64,000 nucleotides of DNA from Diplosphaera chodatii (lineage: Eukaryota > Chlorophyta > Trebouxiophyceae > Prasiolales > Stichococcaceae): assembly GCA_032358165.1 (NCBI GenBank), contig JAALGY010000017.1, positions 1,302,001 through 1,366,000 on the forward strand, read 5' to 3'. Position numbers and translations under genes: made by a program. Each line of letters begins with the position of its first letter. Position 1 is the stretch's first letter. Shown in pieces: positions 23,040-33,662 of the stretch. The notes under the pieces were generated by a model, which searched no databases, was not told the origin of the DNA, and was given only the letters and a program-made list of their open reading frames with translations.

Positions 23040-23621
23040 ATGGCGACAGTGTCCTCGGCCTACAGGCAGCAGAAGGACCCAGCAGCCCGGCGTGGCAAGG
23101 GCAAGGCATCTCAGCTGCAGCGCGCAGACAGCTCAGCAGCGGCAGCCGGCGGGGCGGCGCCCAGCAGGAGGCCAGACCGTGAGCATGATCTGCTTAGCAG
23201 CTGCGTGCCCAAATTCTTCCTGAAGTCTTCACCTGGCAGTCCCGCCCTTTTGACAGTCATTAAGCAGATTTGACATCTCTGTCTGCAGCTGAGTTGGTGG
23301 AGCGTTTGCTACGGCAGTTCGACCTGTCAACAGAGTACGGGCCATGCACCGGCATGACTCGGCTGCAGCGGTGCGGCTCTTGCGTCCTCTACTGATCTCA
23401 GTGCCACGATGCTCCATCTCGACAGCGGACAGGCAGTCAGTGATGATCACGGCGCATCGTCCTGATCTTGGCGCAATCTGTGTTGGTGAGTGTTTGCTGT
23501 GGTGCGCATGCGCAGGTGGAACCGTGCTGAGCGGCTAGGATTGAGTCCGGACCCCACCATCAAGAAGGCGCTGGAGGAGCTCGGTGGCACGGGCGAGAGT
23601 CTGTGGCATGGCCGGTTGTAG
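23040..23621 (+). CDS. POLD4: DNA polymerase delta subunit 4 (small p12-type subunit)
   Basis: Three exons with clean GT-AG borders: 23040-23178, 23289-23370 and 23516-23621 (108 aa). The core YGPCTGMTRLQRWNRAERLG spans exons 2-3 and is the family signature; it is followed by LSPDPTIKKALEELG. p12/POLD4 stabilises polymerase delta and helps it bind PCNA during lagging-strand synthesis and repair. The N-terminus MATVSSAYRQQKD sits where the PCNA-interacting motif is expected, but it lacks a convincing QxxI/LxxFF-type core and keeps only the Tyr and following basic residues. Length and ending (SLWHGRL) fit a complete protein. Convergent with the eIF2B epsilon gene. Confidence 0.92.
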
Positions 23622-23983
23622 GGCATGAATGTGGCATATGGGCCGGCAAGCTGACGGCACGTCGGGCACATAGTGCGTCACATAGCCCGCCGGCCGCTGT
23701 AGATGCCTGTGGGAATCGACCAATCAAGCCACGCGGCACTCGGACCAGTGGCTGATGTCAAGCTGCAACATGCTTGTGAGTACTTCTGTGGGGTTGCTAA
23801 AGGTTTAGTGTCGTTGTTTTGGGCTGCTGCTGTGGAATCAAAACTTGCATCTGAAGCCCGTGCTACAACGTTGGCTACTGACACTTGTGCTTTACTGTGC
23901 TATTGCCCCGTATGTTGGCATGCAACCAAACCACAAGCTTGCAATGAGCGGCCGAGATTGTACTTACGACGTCGGTGCACATG
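23622..23983. other. Convergent 3' region (POLD4 / eIF2B epsilon)
   Basis: 362 bases between two facing stop codons; no gene or repeat seen. Confidence 0.5.
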
Positions 23984-26900
23984 CTATGAGTCATCCTCGT
24001 CCGACTCCTCTTCTGACTCGTCTGCTGTGCGCAGCCAGTCGATCAGCGGCGCTGCCTGCACCCACCAGGGGTTGCCAAGCGTGAGGACAGCTCTCCCGAG
24101 AAGCAAATGCAGGGTGCATACTGTGCATGATTGCAATAGATGACATCTGTGTGCAGTTGAACATCTGTACCAGTGTCAGGAAGCGCCTGTCCTCTGCTGC
24201 TGCGTCCGCCTTCTCGTCCGCCCACGCCAGCAGCGCATCCTCTGTCAGGATGTCGGTGTCGTACAGCTGCTTGAGCACCTGCAGACAGCAGTACCCATGT
24301 TGGTCGCCTACCGCTAGATAGTCTAGGAAAGGTGTACCCTGCGAGACCCTGTCATCACCGTTTGCGCAGTCTCATGAGATTCTCACTCGACCGCCCAGCA
24401 GCATGCAGACCTCAACAGCCAGCATAGCCCGCCTGAGTGAAGATGCTGGCGAAGGCTGTGCCCTGGTCGGTGGAGAACTCGCCCTCCTCCCCGCAAAACT
24501 CCTCAAATGTCAGGATGACCTCGACCTGCAGAACACATCGACTGATCAACCTCACACCGACTCCAGCCAACACATCAGAGCATGTGTGGCATGTTGGCCA
24601 TTGATGCTCACGAAAGGCTGTGTCACAGCAAGCAGTAAAGGCAATGGCCTCCGCTCGCCTGGTCGTCCTCGTTCTTGAGGAACCGCTGCAGGATGGGGGC
24701 CCACTCCTCCAGCTGCGCCTGGAAGGCGCGCAGGAGCACAGCGCGGCCCTCCTGCAGCAAGAGTTCGGCACAGGCTGTCAGGTGTCGAGCTCTCTCCGTA
24801 TGCGAGCCAATGCAAAGTGCTGTCGCCTGCAGAACATGCAGCACGACATTGCCACTACAAAAGGTGACTGCCGCAAGCGACGCGGTCCAGGCTCGCCTTG
24901 CTGTTTGTGTCTGGCGTCTCGCTGGGGAACAGGTCCCTGTACTCCGGCCGGACCCTCGGCGCCGGCGGCAGGCACAGCCCTGCATGTGCCATAGCGATGC
25001 TGTCACACCAGGCAGCAACTCACTTTGCAGCTGTGAGGGGGTCCGGACGCTGACATCCCCAAATGAGCACATGTTAGGAGGAGGTGAAGCGGGTGAAGCT
25101 GCGCCGCAGGGTCGCACAGGGTGATCCAAAACACGCAGCCCACCCAGGATCGTGGTGAAGATGTAACGGGCGCAGTCCGCAAAGGTGCGGTCCTCTGCAA
25201 TCTTCAGTGCGTTCAGCTCGATGATTGCATTGGTCTGGTCGAAGCCGTCCCGCTTGCAGCGCAGAAAGGTTTCCGCTACCTCCCGCGGGAACCCTGTCTC
25301 CACATCCGCCACACTTGCCACCTCCTGCACAGCATGAGCAGCAGGATGTCAGCAGGTCCGTCAAGTGTGAGCTGCAATGGCTTTATCATGTGTGCCCAGA
25401 AGACATTGCAAGCCACTTCAGCAGCCATCATACTGGCAATGCCATGCATAGGAGCCAGCCAGGCTTACATCTGCGGTCAGCAACCCAACACGCACCACGT
25501 CTGCATGAGTGGCGGTGCTGGCGGCGTCGCTGCTGACGTCCTCGAGCACTGGCAGCGCATAGTCCCCAGGTGCAATGGAGAATCTAGCGTCGTCGCCCGG
25601 CGGTTCCCACCGCCACCCCGCGCCGCCGTCGCCCACCACGCCGCTGTCGAACCGTGTGCCGTCTGCACACAATGAAGCACGTGTTGCAGCGCATTCCTCT
25701 GGGAGCGCCTTGGCTGGCTTCATTTGATGTGCCTTACACTACGAGATGCTTGCCGCGCGGCTATGATACTCAGGGCAGGGACACAAAGTCCTCAGCCATG
25801 CACCAGATGACTTTGGGGATAGGGAGGTGGTGGGCTGTCAGTGGGCAAGGAGCGACGCACTCTCTATGTGTCGACCGAAGGCCAGTGCACCTGCACTCGC
25901 CACGTCATGTGACGAGGGCTGCTCTGAGGGGCCCGCGCCATCGCTGCCATCCCTCGGCGAAAAGCCTGCAGAGCAAAAATCTCTCCAAATCCCTCACACT
26001 TGCCCTGGCATTGCTGATCATCTGCAGATGTGGTGCAGATCACAACTTCCGGTGCTATGATTGACATTGTATGCAGGCCAGGTACCAAAACCTCATGGCA
26101 GCCTCACCTGTGTTTGAGGGCATCTCCATCTCGTCGTCCGAGAAGCTGGCAATTTGCTCGTGCTGCTGGCACAGCGAGATGCGCTCCCGCTCCAGCACCG
26201 TGTGCCCCTTGCCGATGACGCACTGAAAAGGAAGCAACGGCACAGTTTCGGTGGCAGTACACCATTGCCACCAGTAAAGCTGACATGCAAGCACCTGCAT
26301 GGCAAGTCATGGCTACTCCCATCACATAGTGGTTGCAATTCAAGATTGTTTCAAGAGCGGCCAAACAACTGCCCAGCCCGCAGCTCAGTGCGCCTGCACC
26401 TTGTGGCTGACGATGCAGCCCGGCAGCAGCTTGGCGCCTGCATGGATGACGGCGCCGGCCAGGAGCAACGCGCCCACCACCATGGCGCCCTCGTGCAGCG
26501 TCACGCCGTCGCCGATGTAGCTGTCCCGCACCACGCAGTGGCGCCCGATCTCGCACTCCCGCCCGATCACGCTCGTCTCGATCTGCAGCAGCGCGCCAGC
26601 GATCAGCATGCGTTGAGCTGTCTGCAGAATAACCAGCAGTCTCACGATGGCAATCCGAGGCATTTGAGGCAGCAAAGGTTTGGCAAGAACGGCATTCCCA
26701 GCTCGGTGTCTCCGCGCACCTGTGCATCCTCGTCTATGACCGTGTGCGCGCCGATGCAGCTGTCATGCCCCACACTGGCCCCGCGTGCCACAGATACATC
26801 GTGTTCCCTGCAGCAATCACAGATATTTAGGACACGGTCCCGATGCAGGTCATCTTTGCGGAACCCAAACTTCAACCGTCTTCTGGTGCTGCAGTGACAC

Positions 26901-28127
26901 ATACATGGCACCTGTACACGTTGCCACGGGAGTAGTAGTATGTGCTGCCCGTCGCCCACGGCGCGGACGGCTCTGCGTGCAGCAGGTTGGTGTCTGGCGT
27001 GGACGGGAACGCCCACCGCCCCAGCACGTCACGCGACACCTGTGACCACAACCCTGCACGCTGAGGCAAGAGCACAGCAGTGGCTGCTGCAAACCAGGAG
27101 CTCCATGGTGGGATCAGCCCGATGCCAACAGCAATGCCTGACCATGTGCATCACGGGAGTGCCACACGGGTTCAGGCTAGCGTGACGCTAATTGTGGTCC
27201 CAACTCGCCCACTCATACACGCATGAACACAGGGTAGCACTGTCAACTTACTGCATCATATGCCCGCAGGTTGGCTACACGCTCGGCATACTCATTGCGC
27301 CCCAGCTCATGCACGAAGATCTTGTTGCCCAGCTCCTCCTCTGACAAGACGCCCGTGATGAACTCCCGCCGCACATTCTGCAATGGGGAGGTATAATGTG
27401 GGCCAAAGCATGCAGCGACCAAATTCCACCAGCAAGGTGCGTGTGCAGCACACCCTACTTAAGTCTGTGTGCAAGCATTAGCTGAATCACACCTGGTAGT
27501 CGAAGTTGTCGGAAAACAGCATCAGCACCTCTGGTGCCGCGATGTAAATCTGCACTTGCAGGCGACAGCCTAATTGTCTCCTGCTTACAAGGTCTTCAGT
27601 GGGCACCACCGCCATCAGTGCTGCATACAAGAACTCATGTTGTACGCCAGTGTCCACACCTGCACATCTAGCAGGTCGGTGCGGGCGTCCAACACATCGT
27701 GCTCGCCAAACAGGTGTGCATCGATGGCCAGGCGTGAGCGCCTGCGGCCGCCAGAAGCCGCCGCCCCCAGGTCCTCGTACCTGCAGCAGCACATACCCGA
27801 GTGATAACGGCGGGTTCCGCAACCTGAGACAGAAGCACATGGGCGCGAGTGTGTTTGCCAAGCTTCAAGCACCTGCTGGGCATTGCTCGCCAGACAGGGC
27901 AGCGCAGGTACAGCTCACTTGAGCAGCTGGCCAGTGGCGGGGTCAATGACCACCGCCAGCTCGTCCTTGCCCAGCCGCACCCTGTGCAGCGGGCTCGCTG
28001 CCGAGCGCATCACCTGCTCACTCAACAGGGCTCATTCTCGACTTAGAGATGGCAAGCATGTATCGGCGTATCAGCACAGCACTTTCAGCCGACTGCTTAC
28101 AGAAAATTATGCACTGTGCCATTGTCC

Positions 28128-28176
<49 letters not shown>

Positions 28177-29599
28177 ATTGCCAGCTACACGTCCGGTGCA
28201 ACACGTGGTCTTGAAGGGCCCAGCCTGCTGCTCGACTGCGGTGGGCCACCATGTGCCATTGCAAAATATCTTTGTTTGTCGATGTTTGTTGTTTGTTAGC
28301 CAGAGTCGTGGGCCGTACCATGGTCATGATGGCGAGCTTATCCTTTTCACGGCGGGCGCGGTGGGCCTCCACCGCCCGCCTCAGGTCCATGTTGGCCACC
28401 GTGTCGCCCGTCACCTGCAACCACGAGCACAGCCACCTTTCCTCATCGAAACAGGCCTCGAAGCGGCGTTGCAACATGGGCGCGAACGTGCCAGCAGACG
28501 GGCACAGGGACTGCAGGAATAGGCAAATAATATGCCTGCCACCATCAGCTCTTCAAGGTATCTGTACAGGTGTCATCTGTTTCGAATGACGGGCCAGTGA
28601 TGGTCATCTACCCTCCCACCACGGACACGAGCTAGCACATGAGACGCACCAGCACAAAGTCGTTCTTTATGAGGTGCTTCTGATCGATGAGGCGCAGTGC
28701 CTCCCCGGCCGACGCGCAGTTGGTGGACACCAGCACAGTCACCTGCATGTGCACCGGCAGCTCACCCAGTGGCCGCAAGTCAGCGCAGCATGCCCACGGT
28801 CGCGCTCAGCATTGTTGCGCATGCTGCTCATGGATATCAAGGGTCGACTCCTGAACAGCCACTCCGTGACTCAAGGCCAGCAGCAACCCCACCTTGCAGC
28901 TGCGCAGGCGCAGCCAGGGGCCAGCCTCCAGATGCCGCTGCACTTGCGATGCATGTGAGCTGCAGAACACCAGGATCTGCAATGCACGTTGGCCAGCGTT
29001 AGATGGTTCAGGGGAGTCACTCGCGTAAGGGCCTGCTGCTGCACATCCGCAATTGCACTTCGAGCTGCGGTAGGCAACGCCAGCTGCCATCTGGAGCAAT
29101 GTTTAGCAGGGCCACTGTCAAGCAGGCGAACCACACGCGTAGCATGCAGGTGCTGCACATCCGCGTATAGGTGTACCGCACATCTCAGCCGCCACCCCAC
29201 CTCATCGACGCCCGATGCTACCAGCCACTCCAGGGTGTAGTTGATCATTGGGACGTTCACCAGCGGCAGCAGCACCTTGGGCAGCTCCACCGTCATTGGC
29301 CGGAACCTCTGCAGATTGATGTACAAGCTGCATATGAACCTGCCGTGAGTCCATGCTGCACAGCGGGACGCATGCGCCCGGCCGTAACCGTCATGCGCTG
29401 CATTCATGTTAGCTAAAGACAAGAACCTGCTTGATGTGATGACACATGGCCAGAGAGTGCTGATACAGCGTTCGTGAAACGGAGGGCATTTGTGCTGCTG
29501 GACGGCATTGCAGACCTGAGTGAAGGTGTCTGCCAGCAGGATTGCCGACAGCACATCCTTCGTGTCTTTCAGATCAGACTCCTTGGCGCGTGGACCCAT
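23984..29599 (-). CDS. EIF2B5: Translation initiation factor eIF2B, epsilon subunit
   Basis: Starts MGPRAKESDLKD (ATG 29597-29599). About a dozen and a half exons give, in order: the nucleotidyltransferase-like domain (LSAILLADTF; KVLLPLVNVPMINYTLEWL at 29225-29290; FVLVSGDTVANMDLRRAVEA near 28380-28410), the SDNFDYQ motif (27490-27520) that overlaps the NF motif important in yeast Gcd6, the left-handed beta-helix hexapeptides (SVIGRECEIGRHCVVRDSYIG, 26515-26575; LLPGCIVSHK; CVIGKGHTVLERERI) and the C-terminal W2/HEAT domain (FLRCKRDGFDQTNAIIELNA, 25205-25265; WAPILQRFLKNEDDQA; EDALLAWADEKAD; PLIDWLRTADE). The acidic tail ESDEDDS ends at 23984. This is the catalytic subunit of the GDP-GTP exchange factor for eIF2. 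An intron holds a (CTG)n microsatellite. Family call very secure. Confidence 0.94.
28131..28176. repeat. (GCT)n / (AGC)n trinucleotide microsatellite, about 15 units
   Basis: An uninterrupted GCT run of about 46 bases within an intron of the eIF2B epsilon gene. Read on the gene strand it is (AGC)n. It is not part of the protein. Confidence 0.95.
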
Positions 29600-30098
29600 C
29601 CTGCCCTGCTTCCGGTTGCTTTGAGACTCACATCAATGCATCAGCGTATGCCACGACCAATTGGCCAATGTCCAGGCTGCCCCCGAGGATGTTCTTGCAT
29701 GCAGGTTTGCCGCATCCTACTTCCTGAGCTGAGCTTGTTGGTGTGGTTATTTGGAACACTAATCTGATCGATCGAGTGGCACCATCTTGAATCTACAATC
29801 GACCTTTCTGTGCGTTGTGATCTTGCTGAAGACTTCCACGACGTACAGGAACGCTGGTTCAAGCTTACAATGCTATAAAGGAAGGCAAGATGGCTGGCCC
29901 TGCATGAGCGGCAGCCGGCCGCAGAAGGCACACTGCGTCGAGCGGCAGCAAAAGCATAACCAGAGGTCAGTCATGCTGACGTGCAGCAGGCACGGGGCGG
30001 TCAAGCTCGGCAGCGGGCTGCAAATTGGATGTGGATGAATCCAATGATGGTGATACATGTTTGACTACTCTGCAGTCCCTCACTCTCTAATGCCTTTC
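29600..30098. promoter_or_regulatory. Upstream region of eIF2B epsilon / downstream of GAF gene
   Basis: 499 bases between two same-strand genes. It should carry the eIF2B epsilon promoter and the 3' UTR of the GAF-domain gene. Somewhat AT-richer than the exons; no box identified. Confidence 0.35.
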
Positions 30099-32896
30099 TT
30101 AGCTGGCGGGCTGAGCAACCCGGCTGCTGATGAAGCTGCGGCGCGCGGCTGCCTCGATGAGGTACAGGCCGGCGGTGGGGAGGAGTGCCGTGCCCACGGC
30201 ATGGCTCAGCTGGTGGGGGAACGCGCCCCGCCATGTGATGCCGCCTGCCATGGCGGAGGCGACCAGGGCCACTACCGCTTGCAGGATGGACAGCAATAGG
30301 TGCCGTGAGAAGCGGACCTGCGCAGTGATCAAGACCACACTGGAGCGACCCGTCCACATGGCTGCCAGGCCCTCTGTTTCGTTGCAATTTGGAACTGCTC
30401 ACTTGCCTGAGGGCTGGTGGCATGCCGGATACAGCAGAGCGCTGCAGCGCATGGTTCACCTGGGCGGCGAATGGCAGCACAGCCACTGCAGGGGTGGCCA
30501 GCAGCCGCAGCTTGGAGGCAAGGCCGTGTCCCGGGGGCGGCTGAGGCGCCAAGGTGATGGCCGCAATAAGTGCGCACAGCAGCCTGGCACCTGCGCGTGG
30601 GCCGCATCAGCAACTATACTATGTGCCAAACGTCATCCTTTGCATCCACGCTGCGGCAGTGGGGCTTCAGTCGCACCGTCGCCGCCAGCTCACCTGACAC
30701 CAGCCACTCGCGGTGGCGGACGTAGCGCGAGCGCCGCAGCAGCATGAGGTGCACCCCCACCAGCAGCAGCGCTGCCAGCAGGAGCCGGCACGCACCCAGC
30801 AGCCGGCCGCCACTGAATAGGCCACACCTGTTTCAGCAGCCAGGGCCACAGCTTGACAGCATGGCACATTCTGCACCGAAACTGCATGTATGATTGGGGC
30901 GTGACATTCGGAGGTCAACACATGCAGCTAAACCTGCAGGAATGCTGCTGGCATGAGCTGACAGCCAGACAGGGCACACCCGATGCAGTCGGTGTTGGGG
31001 GACGCCATCAGCATCATGGTGTGGCCCAGCGCTGCGCTGCCGGCAGCAATGTCCATTGGAGCCTGCACAGCAACAGATTGTAACCAGTGATATCAGACCA
31101 GCCTCAACAGTGGTCTCTGGGTGCTGTGAGCAGCGCATCAAGTGCCTGGTCAATCTGTTGTCATTGTCATGCAGCTGGTGATTCCGGAGGTCTGGCAGCT
31201 GGGCAGAAGCACGAACCTGCCAGGCACCGCAGGCCCAGTCGATGTATGCCCCCTCGTCGGCTGCGTCCCCAAACTCGAGCGGCCCCCGCCAGCGGTGCAG
31301 CGGCGCGGCCAGGGTCAGCACAGCGGCTGCCGCCATGGGGTCTGCTGACTCGTCGTCAGACGAAAACTCATAGTCGTCAAAGGCGTAGCCCTGGCCCAGC
31401 TGCCGCTGGGTTGCTGGGTAACCTGCACAGGGGTGTCATGGCAAGCTCTCGACCATATCCATGCATGCCGCACGCGACTCGTTCAGACCCTATCGCTTAT
31501 CTCGTCTCACCAAGCAGATAGAAGCTCGCTAGCATGGCCACCTTCGTTACCCTTACCATTGCCCTTGCCGGCCTTCTTGACGCCGAGGTCCCGCTGCAAG
31601 GGCGCCCGCGCTGACTCACGGGCTGGACGAAAGCTGGCGCCCGCAGCCAGCTGCAGCCACTGCACGGCGTGGTGTGCAGCCGTGCGCGGCGCTGTCAGCA
31701 GCCGCTCCGCCAGCGGCTGCTCCGGGGCGTCCGCTGCTGTCACCGAGGCGGCCGCGATGGCGGCCGCTGCTGCTGCGAGCTGCGGCTGGTCGATGGAGTC
31801 CATGGTGGTGGACGACGTGGACTGCTTGCGCAGCGCTGAGGGCCCCTTCGGGGTGGCAGGCGCTGCGGGCTGCTGGGCGGCTGCCGCCGGGGCCTGGCCC
31901 TGCTGCTGCTGCTGCTGCTGATGCTGTTGGACCAGCTGCCACGCCGTGGCCTGGGCCTGCTCCAGCGCCACGGCTTCGCGCAGCAGCTGCTGCGTCGCCT
32001 GCAGCGCCTTCTCGGACTGTGCAAGGCGCAAGTGCGGCGCCAAGGCTGCTGCCACTGCGCCCAAGGCCTGCTGCAGCCTGCACTTAGGTGCCAAGTCACA
32101 AGCGTTGCCAGGTGCAAGGTGGCGCACACTGTGTCTCAAGTGCAATGAGGCCGACCTGTGCAGTATAGCATGCATGTGATGACTCACCCGCTGAAGGCGT
32201 GTGGCACGCTGGAGGTGACGTTCAGCGAGCCGAGAGGAAGGCCATCCAAAAGCAGCGGCGCGCAGATGGCCGACTGGCAGGCCTCTTGCAAACCGTGCCA
32301 GTCCTCTAGCTTCGAGCCACTGCAGTTTGACACAAGCATGGGCGTTTGATGATTAGCCTTCACTCGAGATGGTCAACATGCGCAACATTCACTGTGCAAA
32401 GCCGCAGTTGTGCAGCGCCGGTCACCGTGAACCCGGACAACCTGTCCTGCCTGACTCGGAGCGCATGGTTGTCACTGACCTGAATGCTGGGTCGTCGCTG
32501 CAAACCACGCGCCTTCCGGCCATGGCAGCTCCTGCGGCTGTTCGCTGCGCCACCAGGGTGCCAACCAAGCGGGCGGGCTCGCTGGCAGCGCCACTTAGGA
32601 GGAACCAGTGCAGGTTTCCCGCACCGTCAGGCAGCGCCAAACTGCAATGCAGTCCGGCCGTTGGAGTCAAGTGTACCGTGCAGGCTGTCACCACTGACAG
32701 CCTCGAACATGCTATGCCACACACACCGCGGTGGGGGACGAATCCACCGTGAACGAAACATACACAGACGTCTGCTGCTCCACCTGACGCTCGTGACGGC
32801 AGGCGCCAGACGGCAACATGCTTGCTCCACAACCGAGTGGGCGTCCGAAGTACTGGACCGCCCCATCTGGCTCACCAGCGCCACGACTTCACCCAT
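30099..32896 (-). CDS. GAF-domain protein with C-terminal transmembrane segments
   Basis: Start ATG 32894-32896, MGEVVALVSQMGRSSTSDAH. Three phase-consistent exons form a GAF-like small-molecule/sensor domain of about 130 residues: opening helix (SVVEQACCRLAPAVTSV), strand SLALPDGAGNLHWFLLSG, then WHGLQEACQSAICAPLLLDG and PLGSLNVTSSVPHAFSG (32210-32300). A long helix with poly-Gln follows (ALQATQQLLREAVALEQAQ; about 31900-32060), then a linker, an acidic EFSSDDESAD stretch (about 31340-31370) and hydrophobic segments near 31240-31340, 30940-31060, 30720-30800 (ACRLLLAALLLVGVHLMLL), 30470-30560 and 30130-30330 (ILQAVVALVASAMAGGI). The end is FISSRVAQPAS, stop 30099-30101. No catalytic output domain is seen. 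A membrane-bound sensor or scaffold is inference; ligand unknown. Confidence 0.6.
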
Positions 32897-33662
32897 CGAG
32901 GCGCATTGAGGATCGTGGATAATCCTGAACGTACAATTGAAGTGGGTCAGCTGTAGTGGGGGCTAGCGGCATGCATGAGGGGGGCACGTCAAGCGCATGC
33001 CTGCCACGCCGACGCCTCCTAGGCGCCGCCATCGTGCCAGGACGCTGAGATGGCGCCTTGATCAACGACCGCTGCAGCCGTCCGGCCGTGTTGCGCTCTG
33101 TCTTGCCCTGAAAGCTCGAGGCACAGGCTGTCCGTCCCTGGTTAGTCACGGCTTCAGGGCCGGCAGGCCACTCACGTGCCCAAGGACACTGTCCGCAGGC
33201 TGGCACCAAGGAACAAGACCGCTCAGCGCGGTGTGCCACCCAACCGCCAGGCTGCACAGTCTGCACCTGCCAGCCTGCACACAGTTGATGGGTTGCCAGG
33301 TGGCCCTTGCGCACCCGCGTGATGTCGCCTCACGTTTACGTCACGATTCTACGGCAGTTTTGGTAGAAAGGTGCCCCTGTTGGCCGAAAGGGATCACACA
33401 TACTCACGGCTCCCAGCAATAAATTCGCTAGCAGCTCAGCGCTGCCCTCGTGTTCAAGCAAGCTACGCCTGGGCTGGACAGCCACAGAACATCAACGTGT
33501 ACATCTGTGCACTCTGGGAAGCAGTGCTGCCCAGAACCCCGCAGCGTCGTGCGCATGATCGTCACACGCCACGGCGCCCAGCTGTGCAGGCGTGTGGCCT
33601 GAATGCCGACAGTCTAGTGTCCAGACACACAGTCTGCTGCTGCCGCCAGGCCCCCGGGATCA
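32897..33662. promoter_or_regulatory. Region upstream of the GAF gene and downstream of VMP1
   Basis: 766 bases between two same-strand genes. Open frames are present on both strands but none has recognisable domains. An unrecognised 5' exon of the GAF gene could lie here. Confidence 0.35.
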
